DNA of 64,000 nucleotides from Aquificota bacterium (GCA_015486015.1 WFSL01000014.1:111899-175898), one strand, 5' to 3'; shown: positions 50,444-61,969, counted from the first letter of the stretch. Numbers and translations: made by a program. The notes: generated by a model from the sequence alone, not told the origin.

Positions 50444-51070
50444 TTACTTGGAGTAAAGCTCCACTATAAGGGAAACATCTACAGGAATAGCCACCTCATC
50501 GAGCTGGGGAATAGTTTTAAATACACCCTTCTTCCCCTCGACGTCCACCTCCAACCAAGGGTAGGTCCCTCTGTGCTCTGCCAACTCTAAGGATTCTTGG
50601 ATCCTCACCATCCCCCTGCTCTTCTCCCTTACCTCTATCACATCCCCAGGCCTTACTAAATAGCTTGGGATATTAACCTTCCTCCCATTCACCATAAAGT
50701 GCCCGTGACGCACCATCTGACGCGCCTCCCTCCTGCTGGAGGCGAAACCCATCCTGTACACCACATTGTCCAGCCTCCGCTCCAAGAGTTTCACTAAGTT
50801 CTCACCCGTTAGACCCGGCATCCTGGTGGCCCTATAAAAGTAGTTCCTGAACTGACGCTCCAACACACCGTATATCCTTCTAAGCTTCTGCTTCTCCCTT
50901 AAACGGAGACCATATTCCGTAACCTTCACCCTCCTCTGACCATGCTGGCCAGGGGGATAGTTTCTATGCTCCAAAGGGCACTTGTCCGTCAAACACTTGG
51001 TACCCTTGAGGAAAAGCTTCAGCCCTTCCCTCCTACACTGTCTGCAAACAGGACCTGTATACCTTGCCAA
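50444..51070 (-). CDS. rpsD: Ribosomal protein uS4, zinc-binding form
   Basis: 208 residues, a primary 16S binder. Cys9, 12, 26 and 31 form a C-x2-C-x13-C-x4-C zinc site, the C+ form. The S4 RNA-binding domain (about 95-160) has [20 protein letters not shown]. Lies between rpsK and rpoA. Confidence 0.97.
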   Translation of the reverse strand: MARYTGPVCRQCRREGLKLFLKGTKCLTDKCPLEHRNYPPGQHGQRRVKVTEYGLRLREKQKLRRIYGVLERQFRNYFYRATRMPGLTGENLVKLLERRLDNVVYRMGFASSRREARQMVRHGHFMVNGRKVNIPSYLVRPGDVIEVREKSRGMVRIQESLELAEHRGTYPWLEVDVEGKKGVFKTIPQLDEVAIPVDVSLIVELYSK

Positions 51071-51088
51071 CTTCTACCCCCTCGCTTC

Positions 51089-51481
51089 TTATACCCTTCT
51101 CTTCTTCCTTGGCCTGCACCCATCATGGGGTAATGGGGTCACGTCCTTTATAAGGGTGACATTCAGCCCAGCATTCTGAAGAGACCGAATAGCCGCCTCC
51201 CTACCAGGCCCCGGCCCCTTCACGTAAACCTCAACCCATCTCATGCCGCAGTTGTCCACTGCCCTCTTAGCAGCGGTTTCTGCGGCTATCTGGGCAGCAT
51301 AGGGTGTGCTCTTTCTGGTACCCTTAAAGCCCACACTACCTGCACTGGCCCATGCTACGGTATTACCCTGGGGATCCGTAAGGGTCACAATGGTGTTGTT
51401 GAAGGTAGACTGAATATGTGCCACCCCACTGGGCACTACCTTTTTTTCCTTCTTCTTGCCTCTCCTCTGCCTCTTGGCCAT
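51089..51481 (-). CDS. rpsK: Ribosomal protein uS11
   Basis: About 130 residues in the small-subunit platform. [19 protein letters not shown] leads into [16 protein letters not shown] and the end [20 protein letters not shown] at 51481 gives the usual start; a TTG at 51490 is in frame with closer Shine-Dalgarno spacing. Confidence 0.97.
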   Translation of the reverse strand: MAKRQRRGKKKEKKVVPSGVAHIQSTFNNTIVTLTDPQGNTVAWASAGSVGFKGTRKSTPYAAQIAAETAAKRAVDNCGMRWVEVYVKGPGPGREAAIRSLQNAGLNVTLIKDVTPLPHDGCRPRKKRRV

Positions 51482-51503
51482 TATCCACAAAACCTCCCCA
51501 TCA

Positions 51504-51890
51504 TTATTTCTTGGCGCCCCTCTTCTTGCCCCTGCCCGCCACCGTCTTTTTAGGACCCTTCCTGCTCCTGGCGTTGGTCCTTGTGCGTTGCCCTCGGACA
51601 GGCAAGCCCTGGATATGTCTCAACCCCCGGTAGCACCCCACATCCACAAGGCGCTTAATATTCATGGCCACCTCTTTCCTCAACTCGCCTTCTACCTTAT
51701 ATTCGTGATCTATCACCTCCCTAATCCTGCTCACCTCATCATGGGAAAGGTCCTTCACCCTCTTATCAGGATCCACGCCAGTCTTGTCCAAGATCCTCCT
51801 GGCACTGGAGAACCCTATCCCATATATGTAAGTGAGGGCTACCTCTACCCTTTTATTTTTGGGAAGGTCAACGCCTGCTACCCTTGCCAA
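51504..51890 (-). CDS. rpsM: Ribosomal protein uS13
   Basis: 128 residues in the small-subunit head, touching the P-site t[23 protein letters not shown] at the start, [11 protein letters not shown], and the basic tail [23 protein letters not shown] segment (here [20 protein letters not shown]). It lies 10 nt after rpmJ. Confidence 0.97.
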   Translation of the reverse strand: MARVAGVDLPKNKRVEVALTYIYGIGFSSARRILDKTGVDPDKRVKDLSHDEVSRIREVIDHEYKVEGELRKEVAMNIKRLVDVGCYRGLRHIQGLPVRGQRTRTNARSRKGPKKTVAGRGKKRGAKK

Positions 51891-51900
51891 ACCGCACCCC

Positions 51901-52014
51901 CTACCCTTGTCGTTGTTTGTGGCGAGGGTCCTTGCAAATTACCCGCACCACACCTCTCCTCTTTATCACCTTGCATTTGGCACACCTCTTTTTCACAGAG
52001 GGCCTAACCTTCAT
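51901..52014 (-). CDS. rpmJ: Ribosomal protein bL36, zinc-binding form
   Basis: 37 residues ([20 protein letters not shown] then [17 protein letters not shown]). Cys11, Cys14, Cys27 and His32 form the zinc knuckle of the C+ form. AAGGAGG lies upstream (52021-52027). Placed between infA and rpsM, its normal site. Confidence 0.97.
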   Translation of the reverse strand: MKVRPSVKKRCAKCKVIKRRGVVRVICKDPRHKQRQG

Positions 52015-52032
52015 AACCAGCCTCCTTTCCAA

Positions 52033-52260
52033 TCAATACCTATAAATGATCCTGCCCCTCGTAGGGTCATAGGACGACATCTCCACCTTCACCCTATCGC
52101 CAGGGAGGATGCGAATAAAATGCATCCGCATCTTACCAGACACATGGGCCAATATCCTCAAACCATTATCCAACTCCACCCTAAACATAGCGTTGGGCAA
52201 TGGTTCTATCACCGTACCCATAAGCTCAAGGGTCTCTCCCTTCTTCCCACGAGGCGCCAT
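52033..52260 (-). CDS. infA: Translation initiation factor IF-1
   Basis: About 75 residues, a single S1/OB domain: [20 protein letters not shown] and [23 protein letters not shown] at 52260 gives the usual start; a TTG at 52269 overlapping the map stop is possible. The end YRY departs slightly from the common YR(Y/F)R. Confidence 0.96.
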   Translation of the reverse strand: MAPRGKKGETLELMGTVIEPLPNAMFRVELDNGLRILAHVSGKMRMHFIRILPGDRVKVEMSSYDPTRGRIIYRY

Positions 52261-52265
52261 AGACT

Positions 52266-53033
52266 TCAAAGCTCCGTAAGAATCTCAGGACCATCACCCA
52301 GGATGGCAATGGTATGTTCAAAGTGAGCGGCCCATGAGCCATCAACAGTAACAGCTGTCCACCCGTCCCCTTTTATCTCCACGTCTCCCTTGCCCATGGT
52401 CACCATGGGCTCAATAGCAATGGTCATCCCTTCCTGCAAAACCGGGCCCTTCCCAGGAAAGCCATAATTAGGGACAGGAGGATCTTCGTGCAGCCTCTTC
52501 CCTACGCCATGCCCCACAAACTCCTTCACCACAGAAAAGCCTCTGGACTCTACGTAAGCCTGGACAGCGTGGGAGATATCCCCCACCCTATTCCCCACAA
52601 TGGCCGCTTCAATGCCCTTATAAAGGGACTCTTCCGTCACTTGCAGCAATTCTTCCACTCTCCCGTTCACATCCCCTACAGGCACCGTGGTGGCACCGTC
52701 TCCAAAGTAACCCCGATACTCTACACCCACGTCCATGCTTACTATGTCCCCCTCTCTGAGACTCCTCCTCGGTGAAGGGAGACCGTGGACTACCTCATCA
52801 TTTATAGAAACACACAAGGCGGCAGGGTACGGTCTGGAACCAAAGGAAGGCTTATACCCCTTAAAGGCCGCTCTGGCCTTTCGCTTCTTAATGATCTCTT
52901 CCGCCTTCCTGTTCAAGGCCCATGTAGTAAGACCAGGCCTCACCAAGCCCCGGAGGACCTGCAGCACCTCTGCCACTATCCTTCCGCTTATCCGGATTTT
53001 CTCTATCTCTTCCCGTGTCTTCAGAATGATCAT
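52266..53033 (-). CDS. map: Methionine aminopeptidase type I
   Basis: 255 residues, removing initiator Met. Metal ligands lie in [18 protein letters not shown] (two Asp), [16 protein letters not shown] (His), IEPMVT (Glu) and FEHTIAI (Glu). No N-terminal extension. The start overlaps adk by 4 nt. Confidence 0.97.
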   Translation of the reverse strand: MIILKTREEIEKIRISGRIVAEVLQVLRGLVRPGLTTWALNRKAEEIIKKRKARAAFKGYKPSFGSRPYPAALCVSINDEVVHGLPSPRRSLREGDIVSMDVGVEYRGYFGDGATTVPVGDVNGRVEELLQVTEESLYKGIEAAIVGNRVGDISHAVQAYVESRGFSVVKEFVGHGVGKRLHEDPPVPNYGFPGKGPVLQEGMTIAIEPMVTMGKGDVEIKGDGWTAVTVDGSWAAHFEHTIAILGDGPEILTEL

Positions 53034-53674
53034 GCCCCAAGCACTTTCGCAATCTTCTCAAATATCTCGCCTATGGAACCAGTGCCATCTATATCGAATA
53101 AAACACCCTTTCCCCTGTAATACTCGATGAGGGGAGCAGTCTGCTCTTCATAGACCCTTAACCTCTGGCGTATAGTTTCTTCTTTATCATCGTCTCTCTG
53201 GTAGAGTTCCCCACCACACTTATCGCATACCCCCTCCTTCCTCGGGGGATTGAAGACCACATGGTACATGGCACCACACTGTTTACAGGTCCTCCTGCCA
53301 GTAAGCCTGGTGATGAGCTCCTCATTGGGAACAGCTACATTTATCACATATTCCACACCCCTGCCCAGCTCCTCCAGCACCTTGTCCAAGGCCTCCGCTT
53401 GTGGGATGGTCCTGGGAAAGCCATCGAGGATAAAGCCTTTGTCGCAGTCGGGCTGGCCAAGGCGCTCCTTCACAATTCCAATTACCACCTCATCTGGCAC
53501 CAACTTCCCCGCATCCATATACTCCTTGGCCTTTCTCCCCAAATCCGTTCCCTCCCTCACTGCTTCACGTAACATATCACCTGTGGAGATCTGAGGGATT
53601 CCCAGTTTGTCCACCATCATCTTTGCCTGCGTACCTTTGCCTGCCCCTGGAGGGCCCAGCATAATGATATTCAT
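53030..53674 (-). CDS. adk: Adenylate kinase with zinc-binding lid
   Basis: 214 residues, long form. P-loop [11 protein letters not shown] (about 7-17), DGFPRT, and a LID domain with two CxxC pairs (CKQC and CDKC, about 126-150) that bind structural zinc. Located between secY and map, the standard order. Confidence 0.97.
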   Translation of the reverse strand: MNIIMLGPPGAGKGTQAKMMVDKLGIPQISTGDMLREAVREGTDLGRKAKEYMDAGKLVPDEVVIGIVKERLGQPDCDKGFILDGFPRTIPQAEALDKVLEELGRGVEYVINVAVPNEELITRLTGRRTCKQCGAMYHVVFNPPRKEGVCDKCGGELYQRDDDKEETIRQRLRVYEEQTAPLIEYYRGKGVLFDIDGTGSIGEIFEKIAKVLGA

Positions 53675-53686
53675 ACCTCACCCCCT

Positions 53687-54982
53687 TTATCGCACAGCGG
53701 CTTTCCTCATAAATCCCTCATAGTGCCTCATAATTAAGTGAGACTCTATCTGCACCATAGTGTCCAAGGCCACACCCACGACAATTAGGAGCGCAGTACC
53801 CCCAAAATAGAAGGGCACATGAAAATACCTTATGAGAAAGGTAGGCAACACGCACACAAGAGAAAGATAGAGGGAACCTACGAATGTGAGCCTGGAGAGG
53901 ATTTTGTCGATATACTCTGCAGTGGGTCTCCCAGGCCTTATCCCAGGGATATAACCCCCATGCTTCTTGAGGTTGTCAGCCACATCATCGGGATTAAAGA
54001 TAATAGCGGTATAGAAAAAGGAAAAGAAGATAATCATTGCCACATAGGGTATCACGTATCCCACTGTTCCAGGGGACATGAAGGCCGCTACCTGCTTCGC
54101 TATAGGATTGTGGATGAATTGAGCTATAGAAGCGGGAAACATAATAACGGAAGAGGCAAATATCGGGGGAATCACACCTGGGGTATTCACCTTTAGGGGA
54201 AGATACGTAGACTGGCCCCCATATACCTTCCGACCCACCACTCTCTTGGCATACTGAATAGGGATTCTTCTCTGGCCCATCTCCACATAGACTATGAAGG
54301 CTATCACTAAAAAGGCCATAACTCCTACCATAATAAGGGCAAATGCAGAAAGCTCCCCAGTCCTTACAAGGCGAAAGGTATTAGACATAGCGTTAGGTAA
54401 CCGGGCCACAATACCAGCAAATATGATAAGCGAGATCCCATTCCCTACTCCGCGCTCGTTGATCTGCTCGCCTAACCACATAAGGAAGCAAGTCCCAGCT
54501 ACCATAGTAACCACCGCTATAAAGACAAACCTGAACCCTGGGACCAGCACCAAAGGCAACCCAGAAGGACTTCTCATGGACTGAATGCCTATTGCTATAC
54601 CCAGTGCCTGAATAGCTGAAATGAAGACCGTGCCATATCTGGTATACTGAATGATCTTCCTCCTCCCTTGCTCACCCTGCTTCTGAAGAGCCTCCAAATG
54701 GGGGATAACCACAGTGAGGAGCTCTAAGATAATAGCAGCACTGATGTAAGGCATGATTCCCAGGGCAAAGATGGTGAGCTTCCTAAAGGCACCCCCTGAA
54801 AAGAGATCAAAAAAACCCAAAATGGTACCCTGCATCCTTGCGAAGAACTCTGCAAGGGCAACTCCATTGACGCCAGGCACAGGCACATGGGCCCCCAGGC
54901 GAAAAACTGCAAGCATCAACAAGGTAAAAATGATACGTCTCTTAAGCTCAGGGATCTTGAGGAGACCTTCCATGTCCCTCAT
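53687..54982 (-). CDS. secY: Protein translocase subunit SecY
   Basis: 431 residues, ten transmembrane helices forming the protein-conducting channel. [24 protein letters not shown] first helix (here [20 protein letters not shown]), plug-region [12 protein letters not shown], the [16 protein letters not shown] loop and the C-terminal [10 protein letters not shown]. The ATG overlaps the rplO stop (ATGA). Confidence 0.97.
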   Translation of the reverse strand: MRDMEGLLKIPELKRRIIFTLLMLAVFRLGAHVPVPGVNGVALAEFFARMQGTILGFFDLFSGGAFRKLTIFALGIMPYISAAIILELLTVVIPHLEALQKQGEQGRRKIIQYTRYGTVFISAIQALGIAIGIQSMRSPSGLPLVLVPGFRFVFIAVVTMVAGTCFLMWLGEQINERGVGNGISLIIFAGIVARLPNAMSNTFRLVRTGELSAFALIMVGVMAFLVIAFIVYVEMGQRRIPIQYAKRVVGRKVYGGQSTYLPLKVNTPGVIPPIFASSVIMFPASIAQFIHNPIAKQVAAFMSPGTVGYVIPYVAMIIFFSFFYTAIIFNPDDVADNLKKHGGYIPGIRPGRPTAEYIDKILSRLTFVGSLYLSLVCVLPTFLIRYFHVPFYFGGTALLIVVGVALDTMVQIESHLIMRHYEGFMRKAAVR

Positions 54983-55428
54983 GAGCTCAACACCTCCGCC
55001 TTTCCCCCAGCAGCCTCTATCTTCTCCACTGCCTTCCTGCTAAAGGCATGAGCCTTTACCTTAAAGGGTTTGGTCAATCCTCCTTTGGCAAGAATCTTCA
55101 CATCCTGACCTTTCCCTTTCACTAAACCCCTCTCCCTCAGAGTCTCAGGGGTGACTTCCTCCCCTGCACCAAATTTCCTCTCCAAGACCTCTAAATTAAC
55201 GATTGCATATTCCTTAGAAACCAGGGGTTTAAAACCCCTCTTGGGGAGCCTTCTATGAATAGGGGTTTGGCCCCCTTCAAACCATGGGGCTACACCACCG
55301 CCTGACCTTGACCTTTGACCCTTTTGACCCCGACAAGAGGTCTTGCCACGGCCAGAACCAGGCCCTCTGCCCACCCTTTTAGGTTTCTTCATAGCCTCTG
55401 GGACAGGCCTCAAATGATGCAATCTCAT
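54979..55428 (-). CDS. rplO: Ribosomal protein uL15
   Basis: 149 residues. The glycine/arginine-rich N-terminal arm [20 protein letters not shown] enters the 23S core; the C-terminal globular part has [20 protein letters not shown]. Coupled to secY by a 4-nt overlap. Confidence 0.97.
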   Translation of the reverse strand: MRLHHLRPVPEAMKKPKRVGRGPGSGRGKTSCRGQKGQRSRSGGGVAPWFEGGQTPIHRRLPKRGFKPLVSKEYAIVNLEVLERKFGAGEEVTPETLRERGLVKGKGQDVKILAKGGLTKPFKVKAHAFSRKAVEKIEAAGGKAEVLSS

Positions 55429-55438
55429 CCTTTCCCCC

Positions 55439-55624
55439 TCAGTCCAGTTCTCTCACGCTCAACAGGTGACCCACCTTCCGCACCATCCCTCTGATCATAG
55501 GGCTATCTTCGTGCATCACCACTTGCCTAGGCCTCCTCAAACCCAGGGCCTTGACTGTGGCAATGTGCCTCCTATTTTTACCCGCCAAACCTCTTCTTAA
55601 GGTAATCTCCAACCTCTTTGCCAT
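55439..55624 (-). CDS. rpmD: Ribosomal protein uL30
   Basis: 61 residues: [20 protein letters not shown] and [20 protein letters not shown]. Its presence is lineage-informative because several thermophilic phyla lack L30. Between rpsE and rplO. Confidence 0.95.
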   Translation of the reverse strand: MAKRLEITLRRGLAGKNRRHIATVKALGLRRPRQVVMHEDSPMIRGMVRKVGHLLSVRELD

Positions 55625-55639
55625 CTGCCTCCTCCATGA

Positions 55640-56164
55640 TCAATAAATGATCTCCCTCACCTTTTTATCACGAAGCCTGGCCTCTTCACCCAGATCCCTC
55701 AACATACTCAAGGCCTTGAAAGTGGCCTTCACCACATTTACCGGGTTATTGGATCCCAAGGACTTTGTGAGCACGTCCTTTATGCCTATGGACTCCATCA
55801 CCGCTCTCACAGGTCCACCGGCAATAACCCCTGTTCCAAGGGCAGCTGGCTTTAAGAGCACCACACTCGCGCAGTACTTCGCCATAACGGGATGCGGAAT
55901 GGTGGACTTGGAGACGCTCACTCTTATCAAATGCTTCTTTGCATGCTCAATGGCCTTCCTTATAGCATCCGGCACTTCTCTGGCCTTACCCAGCCCGTAA
56001 CCCACCACCCCGTTCCCATCACCTACGACAACCAATGCGGTAAACTTAAAGTTCTTTCCTCCTTTAACCACTTTGGCCACTCTGTTGATAAAGACTACCC
56101 TATCGGTAAGATCCAAACCTTCAGGACTCACTTTCTCCACCAAAACCGCTCCCCCCATCTTCAA
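55640..56164 (-). CDS. rpsE: Ribosomal protein uS5
   Basis: 174 residues, with the double-stranded-RNA-like N-domain ([19 protein letters not shown]) and the C-domain [22 protein letters not shown] at 56164 overlapping the rplR stop has the better Shine-Dalgarno spacing; an ATG two codons on is the alternative. Confidence 0.96.
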   Translation of the reverse strand: MKMGGAVLVEKVSPEGLDLTDRVVFINRVAKVVKGGKNFKFTALVVVGDGNGVVGYGLGKAREVPDAIRKAIEHAKKHLIRVSVSKSTIPHPVMAKYCASVVLLKPAALGTGVIAGGPVRAVMESIGIKDVLTKSLGSNNPVNVVKATFKALSMLRDLGEEARLRDKKVREIIY

Positions 56165-56523
56165 AATCGGAGTCCCCCCTCCCTTGCTCCCTCGGCCAAG
56201 GCCTTCACCCGACCGTGATAGAGGTACCCGCCCCTATCGAACACCACCGAGGAAATACCCTCTGCCAGGGCCCTTTTGGCCAACAATCGCCCAACAGCCT
56301 TTGCCCCTTCCGTATTTGAGCCCTTCAAACCTTGAGGGAACTCCGGATCAAGGCTCGAGGCAGAAAGAAGAGTTACACCCCGAGCATCGTCCACCAGCTG
56401 GACGTATATGTGCTTCAAACTCCTGAACACTACCATCCTGGGACGCTCGGAGGTCCCGAAGACCTTCTTCCTTACCCGCTTATGCCTTCTCCGCCTTGCC
56501 TCTTCCCTCTTAAGCTTAGCCAA
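56161..56523 (-). CDS. rplR: Ribosomal protein uL18
   Basis: 120 residues, binds 5S r[23 protein letters not shown] at the start, [20 protein letters not shown], and [20 protein letters not shown] at the end. 11 nt after rplF. Confidence 0.97.
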   Translation of the reverse strand: MAKLKREEARRRRHKRVRKKVFGTSERPRMVVFRSLKHIYVQLVDDARGVTLLSASSLDPEFPQGLKGSNTEGAKAVGRLLAKRALAEGISSVVFDRGGYLYHGRVKALAEGAREGGLRF

Positions 56524-56534
56524 CCCCTCCTCCT

Positions 56535-57077
56535 TTACGTTGCTCTACCTGCCTTACCCGCCTTCCTTCTCACTTCCTCCCCTTCATAACGGATACCCTT
56601 ACCCTTATAAGGTTCAGGTGGCCTGAAGGCCCTGATCTCAGACGCCACCTTCCCAACCAGTTCCTTGTCCATCCCCCTCACCACAATTCTGGTGACTACT
56701 GGACACTCCACTTCTATTCCATCTGGAATGGGGTACTCTACAGGGTGAGAAAAACCCAAGGAGAGATGAAGCATCCTCCCCTTCACCTCTGCCCTATACC
56801 CAACACCAACAATGTCCAATACCTTTTGGAAACCCTGACTTACCCCCAGCACCATATTGTTTATAAGGGAACGGGTAAGGCCATGTAGAGACTTATCTCG
56901 CTTGGAATCAGTAGGTCTCTCCACCCTCAAGTTCCCTCCATCCATTACAATCTTCATGCGAGGGGAAAAGTGCCTCTCCAACTCACCCTTCGGGCCCTTA
57001 ACCCTCACCCTTGAACCATCTATGGCAACCTCCACGCCAGGCGGAATGGGAATAGGCAATCTACCAATCCTGGACAC
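56535..57077 (-). CDS. rplF: Ribosomal protein uL6
   Basis: 180 residues in two L6 repeats: [34 protein letters not shown], and the end [23 protein letters not shown] start with GGAGGTGAGG just before it. Confidence 0.97.
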   Translation of the reverse strand: MSRIGRLPIPIPPGVEVAIDGSRVRVKGPKGELERHFSPRMKIVMDGGNLRVERPTDSKRDKSLHGLTRSLINNMVLGVSQGFQKVLDIVGVGYRAEVKGRMLHLSLGFSHPVEYPIPDGIEVECPVVTRIVVRGMDKELVGKVASEIRAFRPPEPYKGKGIRYEGEEVRRKAGKAGRAT

Positions 57078-57088
57078 ACCTCACCTCC

Positions 57089-57502
57089 TCACCATACCTC
57101 AAAAAGCACCTCACCACCGATACCCTGCCTTCTACACTCCTTATCGGTCATGAGCCCCTTAGAGGTAGAGACCACCGAAACACCAAAACCCCCCATCACC
57201 CTGGGCATCTGCTTCCTCTTCATATAAACCCTTCTTCCAGGCTTGCTCACCCTCTTCATGCCCCTGATCACCCCTTCCTGGATGCGGCCCAATGCATCCC
57301 TCCGGTATTTCAACACGAGCACGAGGGTCTCCTGAATGGGGTGCTGCTTCACCCAGAAATCCTCAATAAACCCCTCATCCTTCAAGATGCGTGCAATCTC
57401 CTTCTTTATGCCAGAGGCAGGGACCTCCACCTCCTTTTTCTTTACCATGAGTGCATTCCTTATCCTGGCAAGCATATCCCCAATGGGATCAGTCATCACC
57501 AT
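57089..57502 (-). CDS. rpsH: Ribosomal protein uS8
   Basis: 137 residues, a 16S central-domain binder. MTDPIGDMLARIRNALMVKK, the mid KRVSKPGRRVYMKRKQMPRV and the end GIGGEVLFEVW. GGAGG is 5 nt before the ATG. Confidence 0.97.
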   Translation of the reverse strand: MVMTDPIGDMLARIRNALMVKKKEVEVPASGIKKEIARILKDEGFIEDFWVKQHPIQETLVLVLKYRRDALGRIQEGVIRGMKRVSKPGRRVYMKRKQMPRVMGGFGVSVVSTSKGLMTDKECRRQGIGGEVLFEVW

Positions 57503-57512
57503 CTCAGCCTCC

Positions 57513-57698
57513 CTACCAACTGGCCTTTCTCACCCCTGGAATTCTACCCTCTAAGGCCAACTTCCTGAAGCAGATGCGGCATAGATCGAAGCGCCTAAGG
57601 TACCCCCTGGATCTCCCACACAAGGGACACCGATTTCTATACCTCACCTTAAACTTGGGCAGCCTCTTTTGCTTTTCCATCTGCGCTTTTCTTGCCAC
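57513..57698 (-). CDS. rpsN: Ribosomal protein uS14, zinc-binding short form
   Basis: 61 residues. [20 protein letters not shown] then a zinc site Cys24, 27, 40, 43 (CPLC and CRIC). Short type-Z form. GTG at 57698 with GGAGG 5 nt upstream gives the normal start; the GTG at 57704 lies inside the ribosome-binding site. Confidence 0.96.
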   Translation of the reverse strand: MARKAQMEKQKRLPKFKVRYRNRCPLCGRSRGYLRRFDLCRICFRKLALEGRIPGVRKASW

Positions 57699-57700
57699 GA

Positions 57701-58249
57701 TCACCTCCTCTTTACAAAGGGCATCCCCAACCTATCCAGCAAGGATCTGGCCTCCTCATCCGATTTCGCTGTCGTCACCACCGTAACGGAGAGACCCCTC
57801 ACCTTATCTACCTTGTCATAGTCTATCTCATGGAAGATAATTTGTTCCTTAAGACCCAGCGTATAGTTACCACGACCATCAAATGAGGCATCACTCACTC
57901 CTCGAAAGTCTCTAACTCTGGGCAAGGCAAGGTTCATGAGCCTATCCATGAATTCCCACATCCGCTCCCTTCTGAGCGTAACGGCCACGCCTATGGGCAT
58001 CCCCTTCCTCAGCTTAAAGGCAGCAATAGACTTCTTGGCCCTCCTCACATAGGGGCGCTGACCCGCTATGAGGGCAAGATCCTCCATGGCCCTGTCTATC
58101 ACCTTGGGCTCCTGAACCGCCTCTCCCAACCCCATGTTCAAAACCACTTTCTCTATCCTTGGGACCTCCATGATGTTCCTATACCCAAACTCTCTCATGA
58201 GGGCTGGCACAACCTCCCTTATGTACTTCTCCTTCAGCCGAGGCACCAT
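57701..58249 (-). CDS. rplE: Ribosomal protein uL5
   Basis: 182 residues, 5S rRNA contact. [38 protein letters not shown] block (here [18 protein letters not shown]) and the end [19 protein letters not shown]. Followed 2 nt later by rpsN. Confidence 0.97.
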   Translation of the reverse strand: MVPRLKEKYIREVVPALMREFGYRNIMEVPRIEKVVLNMGLGEAVQEPKVIDRAMEDLALIAGQRPYVRRAKKSIAAFKLRKGMPIGVAVTLRRERMWEFMDRLMNLALPRVRDFRGVSDASFDGRGNYTLGLKEQIIFHEIDYDKVDKVRGLSVTVVTTAKSDEEARSLLDRLGMPFVKRR

Positions 58250-58255
58250 GGGCTA

Positions 58256-58573
58256 TCACTCCCTATCCATGGTTTCGCCACACTTCTTACAGGAGCGCAC
58301 TTTTCTCCCGTCTTGGAGAAACCTGAAACCCACCCTGGTAGGTTCACCGCACTTGGGACATATGAGGGCCACATTCGAGATATGGATGGGGGACTCCCTC
58401 TCGAGGATTCCCCCTTGCACCGTCTGAGTGGGACGTTGATGACGCTTCACCATGTTTACTTTTTCTACCACCACCCTGTTTCGGGCAGGAAGTACACGGA
58501 TCACCTTTCCCCTTCTCCCCTTGTCCTTACCCGCAATCACCAATACAAGGTCATCCTTCCTTATCTTCGCCAT
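58256..58573 (-). CDS. rplX: Ribosomal protein uL24
   Basis: 105 residues. KOW motif DDLVLVIAGKDKGRRGKVIR at the start. Two CxxC pairs (CPKC, CKKC) in the C-terminal half could bind zinc. Between rplN and rplE. Confidence 0.97.
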   Translation of the reverse strand: MAKIRKDDLVLVIAGKDKGRRGKVIRVLPARNRVVVEKVNMVKRHQRPTQTVQGGILERESPIHISNVALICPKCGEPTRVGFRFLQDGRKVRSCKKCGETMDRE

Positions 58574-58583
58574 AATATCCTCC

Positions 58584-58952
58584 TTACAATACCTCAGGGG
58601 CCAGGGAGATGATCCTCATGAAACCCTTCCTCCTCAACTCTCGAGCCACAGGACCAAAAATGCGAGTGCCTATGGGCTCACCCGAAGGCCTCACCAAAAC
58701 CACTGAATTCCTATCAAACCGGATATACGTTCCATCAGGCCTCCGCTGCTCCTTGGTAGTCCTCACTACTACTGCCCTGTGGACCTCCCCCTTCTTCACG
58801 TTTCCCTCAGGAGTGGCATCCTTAACAGCCACCACCACCATATCACCCAATTTGGCATACTTCTGGGCGCTCCCACCCAGTACCCTTATACATTGAGCCT
58901 TCTTAGCGCCCGTGTTATCGGCCACTTCCACCATTGTTTGAGGCTGTATCAT
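58584..58952 (-). CDS. rplN: Ribosomal protein uL14
   Basis: 122 residues, at the subunit interface. [20 protein letters not shown] and the end [12 protein letters not shown] are standard. The ATG at 58952 lies 38 nt inside rpsQ, an unusually long overlap in this operon. Confidence 0.97.
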   Translation of the reverse strand: MIQPQTMVEVADNTGAKKAQCIRVLGGSAQKYAKLGDMVVVAVKDATPEGNVKKGEVHRAVVVRTTKEQRRPDGTYIRFDRNSVVLVRPSGEPIGTRIFGPVARELRRKGFMRIISLAPEVL

Positions 58953-59205
58953 GGGCCACCATCTCCTCCCTCTCCAATATCTCCAACACTCGCCATCTCT
59001 TGTGGCGGCTCAATGGGCGGGACTCCATAATCCTTACCCTATCCCCCACCCTACAAGCGTTCTCTTCATCATGGGCCATATACCTCTTGGTCTTCCTAAC
59101 AGTCTTTCCAAAAACAGGATGGCGAAAGACGCCCTTAATCTCTACCAGCACCGTCTTGTCCATCCTATCACTCACCACAAACCCTTCCAGCACTTTACGA
59201 GCCAT
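58915..59205 (-). CDS. rpsQ: Ribosomal protein uS17
   Basis: About 96 residues, OB fold: [20 protein letters not shown] and [23 protein letters not shown] at 59205; an ATG at 59211 is the alternative. The C-terminal tail after LEILERE (about 14 residues) is Gly/Ser/Asn-rich and overlaps rplN. Confidence 0.96.
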   Translation of the reverse strand: MARKVLEGFVVSDRMDKTVLVEIKGVFRHPVFGKTVRKTKRYMAHDEENACRVGDRVRIMESRPLSRHKRWRVLEILEREEMVAHDTASNNGGSGR

Positions 59206-59413
59206 CCCCATCCCCCATAGCCTTTTTCAACTCCCTCTCCCTAAGTACGGTCTTTACACGGGCCAGATCCCTCTTCAGGTTCCGATAATGGGCAGGGCTA
59301 TCTAAGCGACCAAAGGCCTTGTGAAACCGCATAGCCAAAAGCTCCTTCTTTATCTCCTCCTCCTTCTGCCTAAGCTCCTCATCACTCATATCCCTCAGCT
59401 CCACTGCCTTCAT
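59195..59413 (-). CDS. rpmC: Ribosomal protein uL29
   Basis: 72 residues, a helical hairpin at the exit tunnel: [20 protein letters not shown] and the [10 protein letters not shown] motif near the end. ATG at 59413 overlaps the rplP stop by one base; GTG at 59416 is possible. Confidence 0.95.
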   Translation of the reverse strand: MKAVELRDMSDEELRQKEEEIKKELLAMRFHKAFGRLDSPAHYRNLKRDLARVKTVLRERELKKAMGDGDGS

Positions 59414-59835
59414 CACAGCTGACCCCCTGATTCCTTAGAAAGATATCGGGTCTTTACAGGCAGCTTCATAGAAGCCAGCCTAAGAGCCTCCTTAGCCACA
59501 TCTGGAGCTACACCCGAAAGCTCATAAAGGACTCTCCCAGGCTTCACAACAGCCACCCAGTACTCCGGACTGCCCTTACCCTTCCCCATCCTGGTCTCTG
59601 CAGGCTTCTTGGTAACAGGCTTGTCGGGGAAGATGCGGATCCAAACCTTCCCCCCCCTCCTCACATGACGGGTTATGGCCACTCTGGCCGCCTCAATCTG
59701 CTGGGCAGTGACCCAAGCAGGTTCCAGGGCCTGTAACCCATAATCACCAAAGGCCAATGTAGAACCCCTGTTGGCCTTACCTTTCATCCTACCTCGCTGA
59801 TGCCTCCTAAATCTAACCCTCTTGGGAGCCAGCAT
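59413..59835 (-). CDS. rplP: Ribosomal protein uL16
   Basis: 140 residues: [20 protein letters not shown], the [20 protein letters not shown] loop near the A site, and [20 protein letters not shown]. Overlaps rpsC by 23 nt. Confidence 0.97.
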   Translation of the reverse strand: MLAPKRVRFRRHQRGRMKGKANRGSTLAFGDYGLQALEPAWVTAQQIEAARVAITRHVRRGGKVWIRIFPDKPVTKKPAETRMGKGKGSPEYWVAVVKPGRVLYELSGVAPDVAKEALRLASMKLPVKTRYLSKESGGQL

Positions 59836-60481
59836 AGGACTCTACACCTCCACTCTCATCCATTATCTCACCTTTAAATATCCACACCTTCACCCCAATC
59901 ACCCCATACTTGGTAAGGGACTCCGCAAAGCCGTACTCTATGTCGGCCCTGAGGGTATGAAGGGGCACCCTCCCCTGTCGATACCACTCCCTTCTGGCCA
60001 TCTCAGCCCCCCCAAGCCTACCCGCACACCCAATCTTTATCCCCTTGGCCCCAAATTTTAAGGCAGTATTAACAGCCCTCTTCATAGCCCTCCGAAAGGA
60101 AACTCTCCTCTCAAGCTGCATAGCCACATTTTCTGCCACCAACTGCGCATCCAACTCTGGGATGGGGACCTCATGGATATTAAGCATAAGCTGGCGATCT
60201 GTGAGCTGGGCCAGTTCATCCCTCAACTTCTCTACCTCTGCACCTTTCCTCCCTATCACGATACCTGGACGAGCTGCGTATATGTCTATCTTTGCTTTGT
60301 TCGCTGCCCGTTCTATCACGATTCTTGATATTCCAGCGTGATAGAGCTTCTCTTTTATGTATCCCTTTATCTTGAGATCCTCGTGCAGGAACCTGGAATA
60401 GTGCTTCTTACTAAACCACTTGGACTCCCAATCCTTCACAATACCAAGCCTGAAGCCTATGGGATGAACCTTTTGACCCAA
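59813..60481 (-). CDS. rpsC: Ribosomal protein uS3
   Basis: 222 residues. Start [22 protein letters not shown] domain with [19 protein letters not shown] (about 70-88); C-terminal domain with [20 protein letters not shown]. Part of the S10 cluster between rplV and rplP. Confidence 0.97.
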   Translation of the reverse strand: MGQKVHPIGFRLGIVKDWESKWFSKKHYSRFLHEDLKIKGYIKEKLYHAGISRIVIERAANKAKIDIYAARPGIVIGRKGAEVEKLRDELAQLTDRQLMLNIHEVPIPELDAQLVAENVAMQLERRVSFRRAMKRAVNTALKFGAKGIKIGCAGRLGGAEMARREWYRQGRVPLHTLRADIEYGFAESLTKYGVIGVKVWIFKGEIMDESGGVESYAGSQEG

Positions 60482-60502
60482 ATCACCACCTCCTCATTCC
60501 TT

Positions 60503-60841
60503 TTATCTCCTTTCATCCAAGACCACTGTTATATGGCTTGTCCTCTTTCTCACCAGATACGCCCTTCCCATAGCCCTGGGCCTTATTCTCTTCCATGTAG
60601 GTCCGCCATTTACATATATCTCCTTCACATACAAGGCATCAACGTCTTCAATCTCCGGACTCACCTCTGCATTCGCCACAGCGGACCTCACCACCTTCTC
60701 CATCACCTTAGCCCCCCGCTTTGGGGAAAGTGTAAGGATCCTCAAGGTATCCTCCAAGTCCTTACCCCGAATGAGGTCTGCCACTACCCTGGCCTTCCTC
60801 GGGGAAATCCTCACATACCGAGCTACCGCCTTCACCGCCAT
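60503..60841 (-). CDS. rplV: Ribosomal protein uL22
   Basis: 112 residues: RYVRISPRKARVVADLIRGK at the start and the tunnel-lining hairpin with GRAYLVRKRTSHITVVLDER. 10 nt after rpsS. Confidence 0.97.
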   Translation of the reverse strand: MAVKAVARYVRISPRKARVVADLIRGKDLEDTLRILTLSPKRGAKVMEKVVRSAVANAEVSPEIEDVDALYVKEIYVNGGPTWKRIRPRAMGRAYLVRKRTSHITVVLDERR

Positions 60842-60851
60842 CTCTGAGCCC

Positions 60852-61139
60852 TCATCTCACCCTGCTCTTTTTGGCCTTCTTATCGGCCCCATGCCCTCGA
60901 TAGGTTCGAGTAGGAGCAAACTCCCCAAGTTTATGTCCTATCATCTGCTCCGTCACATAAACCGGCACAAACTTTCTCCCATTGTGTACTGCAAAGGTAT
61001 GCCCCACAAATTCGGGCACAATAGTAGACCTACGAGACCAGGTTTTGATCACCCTTTTTTCACCTGACTCATTGAGCCGTTGCACCTTCTTCATTAACTT
61101 GGCGTCCACAAAAGGGCCCTTCTTTAAGGATCTCGCCAT
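60852..61139 (-). CDS. rpsS: Ribosomal protein uS19
   Basis: 95 residues: [40 protein letters not shown] and [20 protein letters not shown]. One base after rplB. Confidence 0.97.
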   Translation of the reverse strand: MARSLKKGPFVDAKLMKKVQRLNESGEKRVIKTWSRRSTIVPEFVGHTFAVHNGRKFVPVYVTEQMIGHKLGEFAPTRTYRGHGADKKAKKSRVR

Positions 61140-61140
61140 C

Positions 61141-61959
61141 TCACTTTCTCCTCTTCACAATCCACCTGTCCGAAGTCTTATTCTTCCTGGTTCTGTAACC
61201 CTTGGTAGGCCACCCCCATGGGCTCACCGGGTGACGCCCTTTTGTCCTACCCTCTCCACCTCCATGAGGGTGATCTACTGGATTCATGGCAGTGCCCCTC
61301 ACGTGCGGCCTCTTCCCAAGCCAGCGAGATCGACCAGCCTTACCCAGATCAACGTTTTCATGATCCACATTGCCCACCTGACCCACTGTAGCCATGCAAT
61401 CCTGGGGAAAGAGGCGGATCTCCCCGGAGGGGAGCCTCACATGGGCATACTCACCCTCCTTAGCCATGAGCTGGGCATACACCCCTGCACTCCTCACCAA
61501 CTGCCCCCCTTTCCCCGGAAGTAACTCGAGATTGTGTATGAACGTACCTAAGGGGATCTCTCTCAAGGGTAAAGCATTGCCAGGTCTGATCTCTGCACCG
61601 GCCCCTGCCATTACCGTATCCCCCACCTGAAGGCCCAAGGGGGCCAGTATGTACCGCTTCTCACCATCAACATAACAAAGTAAAGCTATCCTTGCAGATC
61701 TGTTAGGGTCATACTCTACAGCCGCCACCTTGGCAGGCACCCCAATCTTATCCCTCTTGAAGTCTATTATTCTATAGCGCCTCTTATGACCACCTCCCCG
61801 AAAACGTACCGTGATCCTTCCTTGATTATTCCTAGCCCCTGTTTTCTTCAAGGGGCGTGTCAGGCGCTTCTCTGGCTCCCCCTTGGTAATCTCAGAAAAG
61901 TCTGAAACGCTCATAAAACGTACCCCAGGGGAGGTGGGTTTCAGCGTCCTAATGCCCAT
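61141..61959 (-). CDS. rplB: Ribosomal protein uL2
   Basis: 272 residues, needed for peptidyl transfer and subunit joining. [20 protein letters not shown] near residue 50 and the catalytic-region [20 protein letters not shown] near residue 225 are intact. Full length. Confidence 0.98.
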   Translation of the reverse strand: MGIRTLKPTSPGVRFMSVSDFSEITKGEPEKRLTRPLKKTGARNNQGRITVRFRGGGHKRRYRIIDFKRDKIGVPAKVAAVEYDPNRSARIALLCYVDGEKRYILAPLGLQVGDTVMAGAGAEIRPGNALPLREIPLGTFIHNLELLPGKGGQLVRSAGVYAQLMAKEGEYAHVRLPSGEIRLFPQDCMATVGQVGNVDHENVDLGKAGRSRWLGKRPHVRGTAMNPVDHPHGGGEGRTKGRHPVSPWGWPTKGYRTRKNKTSDRWIVKRRK

Positions 61960-61969
61960 GCCAGTCCCC

